From Beggiatoa leptomitoformis (lineage in GTDB: Bacteria > Pseudomonadota > Gammaproteobacteria > Beggiatoales > Beggiatoaceae), in contig NZ_CP012373.2 in the NCBI RefSeq assembly GCF_001305575.3, positions 1,364,001 through 1,428,000 of the forward strand: a DNA stretch of 64,000 nucleotides. Reading direction: 5' to 3'. The translations under genes were made by a program, and so were the position numbers. Positions 54,810-64,000 of the stretch are shown here, piece by piece. Within the stretch, counting starts at the first letter, position 1, and each line of letters starts with the position of its first letter. The notes beneath the pieces are model-generated. The model saw only the letters and a list, made by a program, of their open reading frames with translations. It had not been told where the DNA came from and made no database searches.

Positions 54810-57650
54810 ATGAATGATTCTGTTCCTATCCCTACACGCCATAAAACATTTCTACAACTATGCCTTTTGAGTTTTAAGCTATTGGGCTGGTTACTCTTTA
54901 AACCATCAGGATGGCAACGGTATATCACAGAAATTGCGCCTACCCTTCCCCCCGATTTTGCCTTAACTGATGTTCAACCCGCCCAATGGCGTTCCCCCAT
55001 TCTTTGGCAACTCTTACTTGCAGGACATGGTTTATGGGCAATCTGGGTGAGCTTAATCACCATTTGCACCATTATCTTTTTAGATGCACCTACTGATGCT
55101 CTGTTGCTCAGTGGTATCTATGCACTCATGCTGAGTTTAATGGGGGGTATCGTCGGCAGTTTAAGTGTTTCCGTCGCGTTTGGGATAACAATTAGCATTG
55201 TTGGTGGCATTGCTCTGAGCATTACCGTTGGTTTATACAATGAAGTTGTCTTCAGCATGGCAGAAAATATTGCCATTGTTGTCATGCTCAATGTGACAGA
55301 AGAAAGCATCAGCATCCCCAGTGGAACAGACCAAGCATGGGTAACTATTCTTATTGCGGTTTTTACAGCAAGCCTTGCAAGCAATGTTATGCAAAGCGTA
55401 ACAATTACGCCCTATCGTCACTCCCAACATCGTCAACTTGGTAGTATCGTTATTGGTATTGCAACCAGCAGCCTAGCAATTTACTTTATTATTCAATTTA
55501 TCAGCACCTTAGCGCAAGGTGCGGCAGCTCTATTAGAAAATGGCGTTGTCTTTAGTTTTATTTACGACAGCTTAATTAGCCTAATGTTTGGGCTTGCGAT
55601 TATGCTTATTTGGGTCTTACAAACCCTGCGTATTTGGCAAGGTTTGTTCTTGGGGTTGATTATCAGCATATTGCTGATTTTCAGCACCCTCCCCCTCAAT
55701 CAATTTCAAGATCAAAACAACCTTACCATTTTGATTAAAGGCATTCACGATGGTATAGAAAACGGCTTGCTTTATACCCTCTTGTTTGCTTTCCCCTATT
55801 CACTGGCAAAACGTATCGCTAACCCATGGGCTGGGCTGGTCGCGGGCATATTTGGTAGTACAGGCATGTATATTGCCTTCGTCATAATACTCGCTACCCA
55901 ATCCTTAGAATTAACCCTACGTTTCATCCTGATAGCATTTCTCATGGGGATTAGTTTTTCATGGTGGGTTTCATTAATAACTTATCCATTTGTATCTGCA
56001 TGGAATTTAATTTTGTACCGCCTAGACGAATTGCGCCCACAGTCACCCAGCCTTCTGTCATTACACTCAGCATTTTGGGATGAACATCAACGCTTTCCGC
56101 TTTATGGCTTAGAAAGCTATCTCGTTATGCTCGCTGAACGAAGCCCAGCAGAAGCAGAGCAAGCCATTCATGCACTAAGCCGTACCCGACAAAAATGGGC
56201 AGCACAAGAAGCACAAATAGAACTTGATGCCCGTCGATTAGAAAATTGCCAAACGGTTGCCACCATTAGTAAAGCACACCGCCACTTGGCTGCTGGCGAA
56301 TTATCCAGCCCAATTAGTGCGTTACTCCGTAGTTTAAGCCGTATTAGCCGCGATGTAGAAGCCGCACTTTCACAAGAAAGTAATTATAACCAACGGCTTG
56401 CATTAGATGCGGTAGAAGAACGACTAGATGGTTTACTCCGTGAACTGACGCGCTCAACAGAACCCTATGCCCTGCGTTTCCGTCCAATTGCCGAACAATG
56501 GCGACAACAACTGGCTGATTATGGTAAGGCATTGAGTGAAGCGGTTGAAAGTCGTCAAGAAATTAACAATCCATATATCATTGGTATTCCCCTAACAGAA
56601 CACCAAGAAATATTTGTTGGACGCAGTGATGTCAGTGAACAAATTGAACGTTTACTCCTAGACAATCGTTGTCCCCCACTCCTGCTCTATGGACAACGGC
56701 GCACAGGCAAAACATCCCTATTAAACAATTTAGGACGATTGCTACCCAGCACAATTATTCCTCTCTTCGTGGACTTACAAGGACCTGCCTCGCTTGCGAA
56801 AAACTACGAAGGTTTTTTATACAATATCAGCCGTGCCATGCTAAGTTCCGCAAAACGACATCGTGAGATACAACTACCTATATTAAATCGTGAAATTCTA
56901 CGCGACGACCCTTTTACTGCCTTTGATGAATGGTTAGATGCAATAGAACAACACCTAGAACCACAACAAACTATACTGCTAACCCTAGATGAATTCAGTG
57001 CATTAGAACACGTTTTTGCAAAAGGACTGTTAGATGAAGCCTCCGTACTTGGCATGTTTCGCCATATCATCCAACACCGCCCACGATTTAAATTACTACT
57101 CTCAGGCTCGCATACCATTGACGAATTTGAACGCTGGGCGAGCTATTTGATTAATGTTCGCATTGTACACCTGAGTTATTTACAAGCAGGCGAAGCCCTA
57201 AAACTAATAGAACAACCCGTTAAAGCCTTTGCATTACGCTACGAATATGCAGCCAGTCAGCGCGTGATGGAAGTGACTCGTTGTCATCCTGCCCTGATTC
57301 AACTCTTATGTGCGGAAATCGTCACATTAAAGAATCGGCAACATGTCCATGAACGGCGGCTTGCAACAATAAGCGATGTAGATGCCGCCATTCCCGCTGC
57401 CTTACAACACGGACGATTCTTTTTTGCGGATATAGAAAATAATCAAGTAACACCAGAAGGTGCACATTTATTGCACAGCCTTGCTAATCATGGAGAAGGC
57501 GCGATAGTTAGTCATGAAGAACTGATACAACAATATTCACAACAAATTGAGTCCATAGTACAAAATTTATTACAGCGTGAATTAGTTGAACCTTTGGGTA
57601 AAGGCTATCGTTTCCAAGTAGAAATGGTCAGACGGTGGTTTTGTGGATAG
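54810..57650 (+). CDS. Membrane-domain AAA/STAND-like ATPase
   Basis: The 946-residue protein has a membrane half (about 60-400) with many hydrophobic segments (LLLAGHGLWAIWVSLITICTIIF, GGIVGSLSVSVAFGITISIVGG). A coiled region follows (about 430-590), then an ATPase domain with PLLLYGQRRTGKTSLLNNL (P-loop about 627-635), LLTLDEFSALEHV and LLLSGSHTIDEFERW. It shares the ITE/LTE-F-GR motif with the preceding HTH-ATPase. The C-terminus carries a winged-helix-like end (LLQRELVEPLGKGYRFQVEMVRRWF). It could be a membrane-gated signal transducer or a defence effector; the substrate is unknown. Confidence 0.82.
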   Translation: MNDSVPIPTRHKTFLQLCLLSFKLLGWLLFKPSGWQRYITEIAPTLPPDFALTDVQPAQWRSPILWQLLLAGHGLWAIWVSLITICTIIFLDAPTDALLLSGIYALMLSLMGGIVGSLSVSVAFGITISIVGGIALSITVGLYNEVVFSMAENIAIVVMLNVTEESISIPSGTDQAWVTILIAVFTASLASNVMQSVTITPYRHSQHRQLGSIVIGIATSSLAIYFIIQFISTLAQGAAALLENGVVFSFIYDSLISLMFGLAIMLIWVLQTLRIWQGLFLGLIISILLIFSTLPLNQFQDQNNLTILIKGIHDGIENGLLYTLLFAFPYSLAKRIANPWAGLVAGIFGSTGMYIAFVIILATQSLELTLRFILIAFLMGISFSWWVSLITYPFVSAWNLILYRLDELRPQSPSLLSLHSAFWDEHQRFPLYGLESYLVMLAERSPAEAEQAIHALSRTRQKWAAQEAQIELDARRLENCQTVATISKAHRHLAAGELSSPISALLRSLSRISRDVEAALSQESNYNQRLALDAVEERLDGLLRELTRSTEPYALRFRPIAEQWRQQLADYGKALSEAVESRQEINNPYIIGIPLTEHQEIFVGRSDVSEQIERLLLDNRCPPLLLYGQRRTGKTSLLNNLGRLLPSTIIPLFVDLQGPASLAKNYEGFLYNISRAMLSSAKRHREIQLPILNREILRDDPFTAFDEWLDAIEQHLEPQQTILLTLDEFSALEHVFAKGLLDEASVLGMFRHIIQHRPRFKLLLSGSHTIDEFERWASYLINVRIVHLSYLQAGEALKLIEQPVKAFALRYEYAASQRVMEVTRCHPALIQLLCAEIVTLKNRQHVHERRLATISDVDAAIPAALQHGRFFFADIENNQVTPEGAHLLHSLANHGEGAIVSHEELIQQYSQQIESIVQNLLQRELVEPLGKGYRFQVEMVRRWFCG

Positions 57651-57691
57651 CCAGAACCTATCTATGCTATGATGCATTATCTATCTATAAT

Positions 57692-57750
57692 ACAAAGAAT
57701 TATCAATTAATATAAAGAGATAGCATGAGTAAATAAATATAATTCTTTGT
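57692..57750. repeat. 12-bp inverted repeat in the intergenic region
   Basis: ACAAAGAATTAT (57692-57703) and ATAATTCTTTGT (57739-57750) are perfect inverted repeats with a 35-base spacer. They may be a terminator for the membrane ATPase gene or a small element end. No target duplication was seen. Confidence 0.35.
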
Positions 57751-57916
57751 TAAAAAAGGATTTTTTCTCAAAATAATTTATTTGTTTGTGTGCATGGGTT
57801 AGATTCAAGTGTTTGATACTAAAAATTTTAGCTGCATAAAGGGATTATTTGCTAATTTTAAAAAATAATCTACCCTGTCTAAAACAGAGACAACTTATAA
57901 CATAAGGTTTCATAAC

Positions 57917-59374
57917 ATGAAAAAACTAACACTTTCTCTTGCTGTTGCAACACTTTTAAAATTAACCCCAACCGTCGCAACAGCCGAGACATTCATTTAC
58001 GGCACACCGGATAGTCCAAAATCCACAGGCTTTCCAATCTATGCGATTGAACAACCTGTAGAAGCAGCAAATAATTATTGGAATGTCACAGGCAACACGT
58101 TGGTTGTCCGATTTTTAACCATACCCGGCTATACGGCTACTGCTAGCACACCACTCTTCATCAAAGTTGCTCTGCGCAATGGCGTACGCTTCACCAAAGC
58201 ACCAACGCTGTTATGTAACACCACAGCAGGTATAACTGCCGCGACTAAAGTTTCTTTAGGAACACCAAACACCGCAAGAGCCACTTTTTCTATGAAAACA
58301 GGCTATAGAATGCACCCAACCAGCGGATATTGTCGTCTAGTGGTGCTAAGTGGTACGGTTGCCTCTCAAACGGCTTATTACAATATCGGCTCTGTTAAAG
58401 AAGATAAAATTTTTTCTGCGTCCATCGAATTCAAAAATGCCTTTAATGTGCAAAAAACCAGCTATGCAGGTACTTATCTGACTTTCCAACAAGCTGCTGC
58501 CATTGCGGCCTCTCGTCTGGACACCGCAAATGTTGCAGCTAATGCAATCATTGATGTTAAAGAAAGTTCCAAAAAATTCACTACTAATACACTGGTTAGC
58601 CAACAAAATGCTTTCGTTGGTCAGGTTTCTTTTAACAATAAAAATGAAGGTGCAACAGCCGCTGCGCTGCGCAGAAATACCGCAAGCCCCTTGGTTGTTA
58701 GCGATATGTTACAAACCGCTCTAATAACAATACAAGGTAACCCCCTTAATAATGCAGAAAAAGTCCGTCTAGTCACAGCAGGTAGTGTTAATAAGTGTTC
58801 CGTTGGTACAACCGTTGCCGAAGCGGTTCCTACGGGAGGGAGTGTTACTTTTAAAATAACCCCAGCAGCGGTCTCAGCAGGTGTAGGGATTTGCCTACAA
58901 GTGAATGGAACAACCGCCATTGAACCGGGGCAACTCACGGTTACAATGAGTGGTGTCGCAGCGAATGATTGGACACCCGTTTTTGGTGACACCGCGCTTA
59001 ATATTCACGAGGTTAAGAAAAATGGCATTAGTTTTAGGGTTTTAAATATTCCTGCCATTTTATTTACAGATGACAATGTGCCACAAGACAAAGCCTATGT
59101 CCGCTTGTACAACACCAATACTTTTGTCACCGTTGTTCGGGGTGTTATGTACGCCTCAACAGGCACGCAAGTTGGAGAAACACAAATTCTTGGCACACTA
59201 AACCCCAAAGAAGTTGTTGTACTTGACGGCAACACACTTCGTAATTTATTCGGTTTATGGGAAGGTCGCGCCCGTTTAGTAATAGACGTTGAAGCAGAAG
59301 ACTTTTCCGTACAAGCAACTATTCGCAGCCGTAGCGGGGTTTTAACAAATCTCAGTTCAGAAGCCAGCGATTAA
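57917..59374 (+). CDS. Secreted, beta-rich surface-type protein
   Basis: The 485-residue protein has a signal peptide (about 1-23, ATAETF). The rest is Thr/Val/Ala-rich beta sequence, with four Cys in two pairs (LLCNTTAG/GYCRLVV and NKCSVG/GICLQV). The C-terminal domain reads VPQDKAYVRLYNTNTFVTVVRGVMY. No anchor motif is visible. It is a single gene with a strong terminator, compatible with an abundant surface or S-layer-like protein; this is inference. Confidence 0.72.
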   Translation: MKKLTLSLAVATLLKLTPTVATAETFIYGTPDSPKSTGFPIYAIEQPVEAANNYWNVTGNTLVVRFLTIPGYTATASTPLFIKVALRNGVRFTKAPTLLCNTTAGITAATKVSLGTPNTARATFSMKTGYRMHPTSGYCRLVVLSGTVASQTAYYNIGSVKEDKIFSASIEFKNAFNVQKTSYAGTYLTFQQAAAIAASRLDTANVAANAIIDVKESSKKFTTNTLVSQQNAFVGQVSFNNKNEGATAAALRRNTASPLVVSDMLQTALITIQGNPLNNAEKVRLVTAGSVNKCSVGTTVAEAVPTGGSVTFKITPAAVSAGVGICLQVNGTTAIEPGQLTVTMSGVAANDWTPVFGDTALNIHEVKKNGISFRVLNIPAILFTDDNVPQDKAYVRLYNTNTFVTVVRGVMYASTGTQVGETQILGTLNPKEVVVLDGNTLRNLFGLWEGRARLVIDVEAEDFSVQATIRSRSGVLTNLSSEASD

Positions 59375-59392
59375 GAAATAAATATCATTCTA

Positions 59393-59431
59393 AAAACCTA
59401 GTCCATTGTACAAATGGATTAGGTTTTTTTG
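59393..59431 (+). terminator. Rho-independent terminator after the secreted-protein gene
   Basis: AAAAACCTAGTCCATT and AATGGATTAGGTTTTT form a 16-bp stem with one G-T wobble and a five-base loop, followed by T's. It lies 19 bases after the stop codon. Confidence 0.9.
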
Positions 59432-59594
59432 GCGGTGCATAGTTGTTTTTTGTCTGCATCAAAATTTATAAAACGCCCAGACACCAACGAAATAAAAAGA
59501 CAAAACACTTTCCCTGACAGAAAATTAAGTGCAGAGATAACAGACTTTCAGTCATAATTAACGACAATCTTGATTTACTTGGCTGTCATTTCTT

Positions 59595-61343
59595 ATGCAC
59601 TACTGTTTCACCTTTGTTTGTCAACAAGGCGAGTTAGAAATCAAAGCATTATTCCTTGCCGCTTCACTTAAAAAATTTCTCCACTGTGACTACGAACTTG
59701 TCGCAGCCATTCCTAGCCCTGCAACAGATTGGGGCAATCCCCGTGAAATAACCCTCACACTGCTTGCTGAATTAGGAGTGCGCATTGTACCCATTACCAA
59801 CTGGGTTGATAAACAATACCCCATCGGCAATAAAGTAGCTTGTTTAGGCATAGAAACCCTTGCAGAGAAAATTTTTTTCTTAGACAGTGATATGCTTTGT
59901 TTACAACCCTTTATCCCACCAAACGACTGGTTGCAACCTATTTTTCATGCTAAACCTGTGGACTTAGGTGCATTCACTGCCGACCCCCATTTTTGGCAAT
60001 CCGTTTACACCCTATTTGACCTCCCCTTACCCACACGCCGCGTATTTAGCAGCGTTAGCCACGAGCTACTACTACCCTATTTCAATGCAGGCATGCTCGG
60101 CATTCCCAGCAACACCCCTTTTGCCCAAATTTGGGCGGACAGTTGCCAACGAATTTTACACAGCGGCATCATTGCACAACGCCCCCGCTGGTTAGACCAA
60201 CTCGCACTGCCCATCACGCTGGCTAAAATAGGCATGGATTTTAACTGTCTAAATGAATACGTTAACTACCCCGCCCACTTAAAGCCTTTAAATCCACAAA
60301 CGATACTCTGTCATTACCATAAACCCAGTGTTATTCGTCGCGAACCCGCATTAAATCAACTTATTCTTGACCTAATAACACAATATCCTAAATTACAACA
60401 GGTAATAGCGACCTATGCCGACTGGCAAGAATTGACACAACCTTATAAAATAACTAAGAAAAAAGGATTATTTCAGGCAAAACCGACTATAAAACCCACT
60501 GCGCAACAAGCACGTCCAGAAGCCTTTATTACAGGTATTCCCCGCAGTGGCACAAGCTATCTATGCCGATTACTGCATAAAATTGACGATTGCGTCGTCA
60601 TTAACGAACCCACACAAATCTTTCCCCCCCTACAACAAACCTTTCCCCCTTATCAACTCGCTATCTATTATCAAGAAATCCGCCGAGATGTTCTCAATGG
60701 ACAAGCCATAGAAAATAAAATTAAAGATGGGGAAATAATTGAAGATACAGCGATTCTTGACAAGCGCGAATCCTATTTGCCTACAGTTTACCGCCCTGAT
60801 TTTGTCCTCTTCACCAAAAACACACTGGCCTATTTGGCTCGAATCCAGCAACTACGTTACGTTATGCCCCATGCCCCACTGATTACATGCGTGCGCCATC
60901 CCGCTGATACCATTGCTTCATGGAAAAGTACGTTTGACCATTTAAAAAATGCCCGTGTTGAAACCTTTCCTGTAGGACAACTACACGATACCGCTTTAAC
61001 AGGTTGGCAACAGCAACGTTTACAACGGATTGCCGAAGCTGATGAAGTAGCACTCAAACGAGTTTTACTATGGTGTTATCTTGCTGAATGTGTTCTAACG
61101 GCACAAACTGTGTTGCACATTGTCCATTATGAAAACCTCGTTACCAATCCAATTCATTGTTTAAAAAATATTTTTCAACAAATTCCTCACGCCCCCCCTT
61201 TACGATTAAACCCTGCGATTCAACCCTCCCAAATACGTCAAAAACGCGACATACTCGATATACGTGATAGACAGCTAATCAATGATTTATGCGGAGAATA
61301 CGCTGTACAACTGGGCTATGACGAATGGAAAATATCATGCTAA
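59595..61343 (+). CDS. Glycosyltransferase-sulfotransferase fusion
   Basis: The 582-residue protein has an N-terminal GT-A-like domain (about 1-290) with KIFFLDSDMLCLQPF, a DxD metal site, and a C-terminal PAPS sulfotransferase domain (about 310-582) with ITGIPRSGTSYLCRLL (5'-PSB loop) and PLITCVRHPADTIASWKSTF (3'-PB motif). The fusion suggests that one protein adds a sugar and sulfates it. It overlaps the next gene by a few bases. It opens the second polysaccharide segment. Confidence 0.85.
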   Translation: MHYCFTFVCQQGELEIKALFLAASLKKFLHCDYELVAAIPSPATDWGNPREITLTLLAELGVRIVPITNWVDKQYPIGNKVACLGIETLAEKIFFLDSDMLCLQPFIPPNDWLQPIFHAKPVDLGAFTADPHFWQSVYTLFDLPLPTRRVFSSVSHELLLPYFNAGMLGIPSNTPFAQIWADSCQRILHSGIIAQRPRWLDQLALPITLAKIGMDFNCLNEYVNYPAHLKPLNPQTILCHYHKPSVIRREPALNQLILDLITQYPKLQQVIATYADWQELTQPYKITKKKGLFQAKPTIKPTAQQARPEAFITGIPRSGTSYLCRLLHKIDDCVVINEPTQIFPPLQQTFPPYQLAIYYQEIRRDVLNGQAIENKIKDGEIIEDTAILDKRESYLPTVYRPDFVLFTKNTLAYLARIQQLRYVMPHAPLITCVRHPADTIASWKSTFDHLKNARVETFPVGQLHDTALTGWQQQRLQRIAEADEVALKRVLLWCYLAECVLTAQTVLHIVHYENLVTNPIHCLKNIFQQIPHAPPLRLNPAIQPSQIRQKRDILDIRDRQLINDLCGEYAVQLGYDEWKISC

Positions 61344-62029
61344 TTTCCGTTCACATTCCCAAAACCGCAGGAACCAGTTTAGGCACTGCATTAACGCAAG
61401 TTTTTGGTGATAAATTACTGCTAGATTATGCAGATAAACCCCTATCCGATACCTTGATACATCGCTACACCCGATTACAACACCGTCTGCAACTGAAGTA
61501 TAAACCGCAAGTAATAACAAACAATTATCACGCTGTACACGGACATTTTATTGCGGATAAATACGCCGTGTTGGGCGAAAAAGCCCAATTTTGCACATTT
61601 TTCCGCGAACCATTAGCCCGTTTGGTTTCCCATTATCAACACTGGCAACGCAACCCCGACTTAAAAAATAGCATGTGTCGTCAACTTATTACGCAACAAC
61701 TATCCATAACAGCATTTGCCAAACTCACCAAACAACGTCATTTCTATCGGTTATTCTGTGGCACAATACCTGTAGAACATTTTCATTTTGTTGGTTTGAC
61801 AGAGGCCTATACAGACAGTATTGCATTATTTAATAAGCTATTTAATCTGCAATTGCCCGTGTTAGTAGAAAATGAAGGGGAAGGGCAAGATTATCAACAA
61901 TGGCTCAAAGACAGAGGGGCTTATATTGACATTCAGACAATTCAACAAGAAAATCAACGTTATTATTCCGATGCGTGCCGCCATTTTGAACACTTATGCA
62001 CCACCCACTTTAACCGTCAAGAATACTAA
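61337..62029 (+). CDS. Sulfotransferase-family protein
   Basis: ATG 61337 is preferred (MLISVHIPKTAGTSLGTAL), with GGA about nine bases upstream; a start at 61325 is in frame. The 230-residue protein has the HIPKTAGTS 5'-phosphosulfate loop and CTFFREPLARLVSHYQHW as 3'-phosphate binding region. It resembles type 2 carbohydrate sulfotransferases. Its start lies inside the end of the fusion gene, so it is coupled with it. Both act on the same polysaccharide, by inference. Confidence 0.88.
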   Translation: MLISVHIPKTAGTSLGTALTQVFGDKLLLDYADKPLSDTLIHRYTRLQHRLQLKYKPQVITNNYHAVHGHFIADKYAVLGEKAQFCTFFREPLARLVSHYQHWQRNPDLKNSMCRQLITQQLSITAFAKLTKQRHFYRLFCGTIPVEHFHFVGLTEAYTDSIALFNKLFNLQLPVLVENEGEGQDYQQWLKDRGAYIDIQTIQQENQRYYSDACRHFEHLCTTHFNRQEY

Positions 62030-62059
62030 CGACGGTATTTCTCCCCCACACTAACAATA

Positions 62060-63490
62060 ATGACCGTGAATACTTTACTCCCGCTTTGCGTCGACCTCGA
62101 CGACACATTAATCAAAACCGACATGCTATATGAAGGCTTTGTTAAATTACTGAAAAAAAAGCCTTTATTGCTATTACTTCTCCCTTTTTGGCTATTAAAA
62201 GGGAAAGCCTATTTAAAGACCAAGCTCAACCAACATGTTGATTTTGATGTTACCTGCTTGCCTTATAACCAAGTATTTTTAACCTTCTTACAAGCGCAAC
62301 AACAAGCAGGCAGACAACTACTTCTCGTTACCGCCTCGCATGAATCCATCGCCCAAAAAATCGCTGACCACTTAGGCATTTTCAACACGGTTTTAGCCAG
62401 CAATACCGAGCGCAATTTAAAAGGTGCGACAAAAGCCCAATTTTTACGCGACTATTTTGGCGAAAAACCCTTTGCTTATGCGGGTGATAGTCGTGCTGAT
62501 TTAAATGTTTGGCAATACGCACAAGAAGGCATACTCGTTAATGCATCGGCAAGCGTTACCCAACAAGCAAAAACCCTAACCATCATTACAGAAGAATTCC
62601 CCAATAAAACCAACTGGTTTAAATCATTACCTGCTGCCTTACGAGTGCATCAATGGGTAAAAAATACCCTTATTTTCATCCCATTACTGGCATCCCAGCA
62701 AATCATGAATATGGAATTGCTCAGTGATGCTGTTCTGGCATTTTTCGCGTTTAGTTTTGCCGCATCTAGTGCTTATATTCTTAACGATTTACTGGATTTA
62801 GAAGCTGACCGCCATCATCACCGCAAGCGTAAACGTCCTTTCGCCTCAGGTGCAATTCCCATTCAAATTGGCTTACTACTTTTTCCCATTTGCCTATTGA
62901 TTAGCCTGCTATTCACCATTGTATTACCCCTAAACTTCTGGCTAGTATTAAGTATTTACTACACATTAACCCTAGCCTACTCTTTCGCCCTAAAAAGCGT
63001 AGTCCTCATTGACGTATTTTGTTTAGCAACGCTCTACACCCTACGGGTTATCGCAGGCTCTGCCGCCATGATAGATGCAACCGTTTCCCACTGGTTGCTC
63101 GCATTTTCCCTATTTATTTTCCTATGCTTAGCCGTTGTTAAACGCCATTCCGAAATGCTCGCCTTACGGCGCAATAACCAATCCAGTGCGAAAGGACGGG
63201 GCTACGTAGCTGATGACCTAGAAATCTTAGCGTCTATCGGCGTATCTAGCGGATTTATCTCAGTATTAGTCCTCGCTTTATACATACACAACATTCGCGA
63301 CATGTACAGCTCACCCGACATTTTATGGCTAGTATGCCTCATCATGCTCTATTGGATTAGTCGCGTCTGGCTGATTTCCCATCGTGGCACGATGCACGAC
63401 GACCCGATAGTGTTCGCACTCCGTGACCGCGTGAGCCACATTGTCGCGTTAATGATTCTTATCATTGTTCTACTAGCAAAATTTCTCTAA
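62060..63490 (+). CDS. HAD phosphatase-UbiA prenyltransferase fusion (DPPR-synthase-like)
   Basis: The 476-residue protein has a HAD domain (about 1-190) with the nucleophile motif DLDDT (12-16) and GDSRADLNVW. A UbiA domain follows (about 200-476) with RVHQWVKNTLIFIP, NDLLDLEADRHHHRKRKRPFASG and several helices. This fusion is known from decaprenylphosphoryl-phosphoribose synthesis and its phosphatase. Together with the following DprE1-like gene it should make a polyprenyl-phosphate pentose donor. Confidence 0.9.
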   Translation: MTVNTLLPLCVDLDDTLIKTDMLYEGFVKLLKKKPLLLLLLPFWLLKGKAYLKTKLNQHVDFDVTCLPYNQVFLTFLQAQQQAGRQLLLVTASHESIAQKIADHLGIFNTVLASNTERNLKGATKAQFLRDYFGEKPFAYAGDSRADLNVWQYAQEGILVNASASVTQQAKTLTIITEEFPNKTNWFKSLPAALRVHQWVKNTLIFIPLLASQQIMNMELLSDAVLAFFAFSFAASSAYILNDLLDLEADRHHHRKRKRPFASGAIPIQIGLLLFPICLLISLLFTIVLPLNFWLVLSIYYTLTLAYSFALKSVVLIDVFCLATLYTLRVIAGSAAMIDATVSHWLLAFSLFIFLCLAVVKRHSEMLALRRNNQSSAKGRGYVADDLEILASIGVSSGFISVLVLALYIHNIRDMYSSPDILWLVCLIMLYWISRVWLISHRGTMHDDPIVFALRDRVSHIVALMILIIVLLAKFL

Positions 63491-63494
63491 AACT

Positions 63495-64000
63495 ATGGCA
63501 ACCACTTATCAATCATGGGGACGCTATCCCCTTGTAGAACAAACTGTTTACCCTGTGCAATGGGCAAACGACGCAATTCCCATTTCAGCCCGTAAACCCG
63601 TATTAGCTTACGGCAAAGGGCGAAGTTATGGCGATGTCTGCTTGAATGATAAAGGTATTTTACTCGATACACGCTATCTCAATCACTTTATTCAATTTGA
63701 CCGCACGACAGGTATATTACTTTGTGAATCAGGGGTTTCCTTACAAGAAATCTTACAGCTCATTGTGCCAATGGGTTGGTTTTTACCCGTCACACCCGGC
63801 ACACAATTTGTCACCCTTGGCGGGGCAATTGCTAACGACGTACACGGCAAAAACCACCATGTTGCAGGCACTTTTGGCTGTCATGTACGACAATTTGAAC
63901 TGCTACGCTCTGACGGACAACGCTTATTATGTTCGGCAAATAACAACGCTGACTGGTTCGGCGCGACAATTGGCGGATTAGGACTAACGGGTTTAATCAC
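63495..64000 (+). CDS. DprE1-like FAD-dependent oxidase (5' part, continues outside)
   Basis: ATG 63495 opens a frame to the window end (168 codons). It reads YQSWGRYPLVEQTVYPVQW, YGKGRSYGDVCLN (FAD-binding), GWFLPVTPGTQFVTLGGAIANDVHGKNHH. These match DprE1-type oxidoreductases that oxidise decaprenylphosphoryl-ribose. A rightward frame at 63646 is a shadow. The gene starts four bases after the UbiA fusion, so they are one operon. Confidence 0.9.
   Translation, partial: MATTYQSWGRYPLVEQTVYPVQWANDAIPISARKPVLAYGKGRSYGDVCLNDKGILLDTRYLNHFIQFDRTTGILLCESGVSLQEILQLIVPMGWFLPVTPGTQFVTLGGAIANDVHGKNHHVAGTFGCHVRQFELLRSDGQRLLCSANNNADWFGATIGGLGLTGLI

Noticed and set aside
63646-63981. Rightward frame near the end
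   Set aside because: It is a shadow of the DprE1-like gene beginning at 63495.
1-64000. tRNA, rRNA or CRISPR genes
   Set aside because: No tRNA T-loop pattern in the gaps between genes, no rRNA-like stretch and no short regular repeats were found by reading; a tRNA search tool was not available.

Overview
The window looks like a Gammaproteobacterium of moderate-to-low GC, most likely a Thiotrichales/Beggiatoa-type organism. This is inferred from the gene set: feoA-feoA-feoB-feoC, sdhE, nagZ, lgt, uup, an EnvC/Ctp pair, very large kinase-ATPase-GAF-phosphatase sensors, and a large exopolysaccharide locus. I cannot confirm the species without a search. There are no rRNA genes, no tRNA genes I can recognise and no CRISPR array.

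Layout. 1-7700 is an iron region. A leftward block encodes a divergent P1B-type ATPase, a Pro/Gln/Tyr-rich membrane-anchored protein, a glycine-rich small membrane protein and two small HMA-like proteins. It diverges from a rightward feoA-feoA-feoB-feoC operon, and a Fur-box-like sequence lies between them. This resembles a ferrosome (Fez-type iron organelle) locus coupled to ferrous iron uptake. 7700-17800 holds a methyltransferase, sdhE, a MipA/OmpV porin-like protein, a TPR lipoprotein-like/BatC-like protein, a 1754-residue Ser/Thr kinase-ATPase-GAF-PP2C sensor and nagZ. 17800-24000 encodes, leftward, a secreted repeat protein of the ASH/choice-of-anchor-D type, an O-antigen-ligase-like membrane protein and a FecR-domain protein.

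24000-33100 is a rightward polysaccharide operon: VanZ-like, GT2, carbamoyltransferase, methyltransferase, GT4, GDP-mannose 3,5-epimerase-like, GNAT, HPrK-like kinase and PqqD-like protein. The carbamoyltransferase is cut by a complete IS1-family element with an 8-bp target duplication. Removing the element and one duplication restores the reading frame exactly. 33100-40000 has a secreted protein of unknown function, the ABC-F protein Uup and a fused 5-oxoprolinase/hydantoinase.

40000-47000 is patchy. It has transposase-like debris, a PIN/ImmA-IrrE toxin-antitoxin-like pair, a DnaQ-like/DUF294 pair, lgt, a truncated HNH-endonuclease-like protein and a fragment resembling the C-terminus of a DNA-phosphorothioation-associated methyltransferase. 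47000-52400 has a Ctp protease, EnvC, and a roadblock/small-GTPase signalling module with two paralogous GTPases. 52500-59400 has a secreted protein, two related AAA/STAND-like ATPases (one with an HTH, one with a multi-span membrane domain) and a secreted surface-like protein. 59500-64000 begins a second polysaccharide segment: a GT-sulfotransferase fusion, a second sulfotransferase, a HAD-UbiA phosphoribosyltransferase-like protein and a DprE1-like oxidase that runs off the end.

Together the window couples iron uptake and possible iron storage, envelope maintenance, sulfated/carbamoylated surface polysaccharide synthesis, and signalling modules. Several broken genes mark recent or older mobile-DNA activity.
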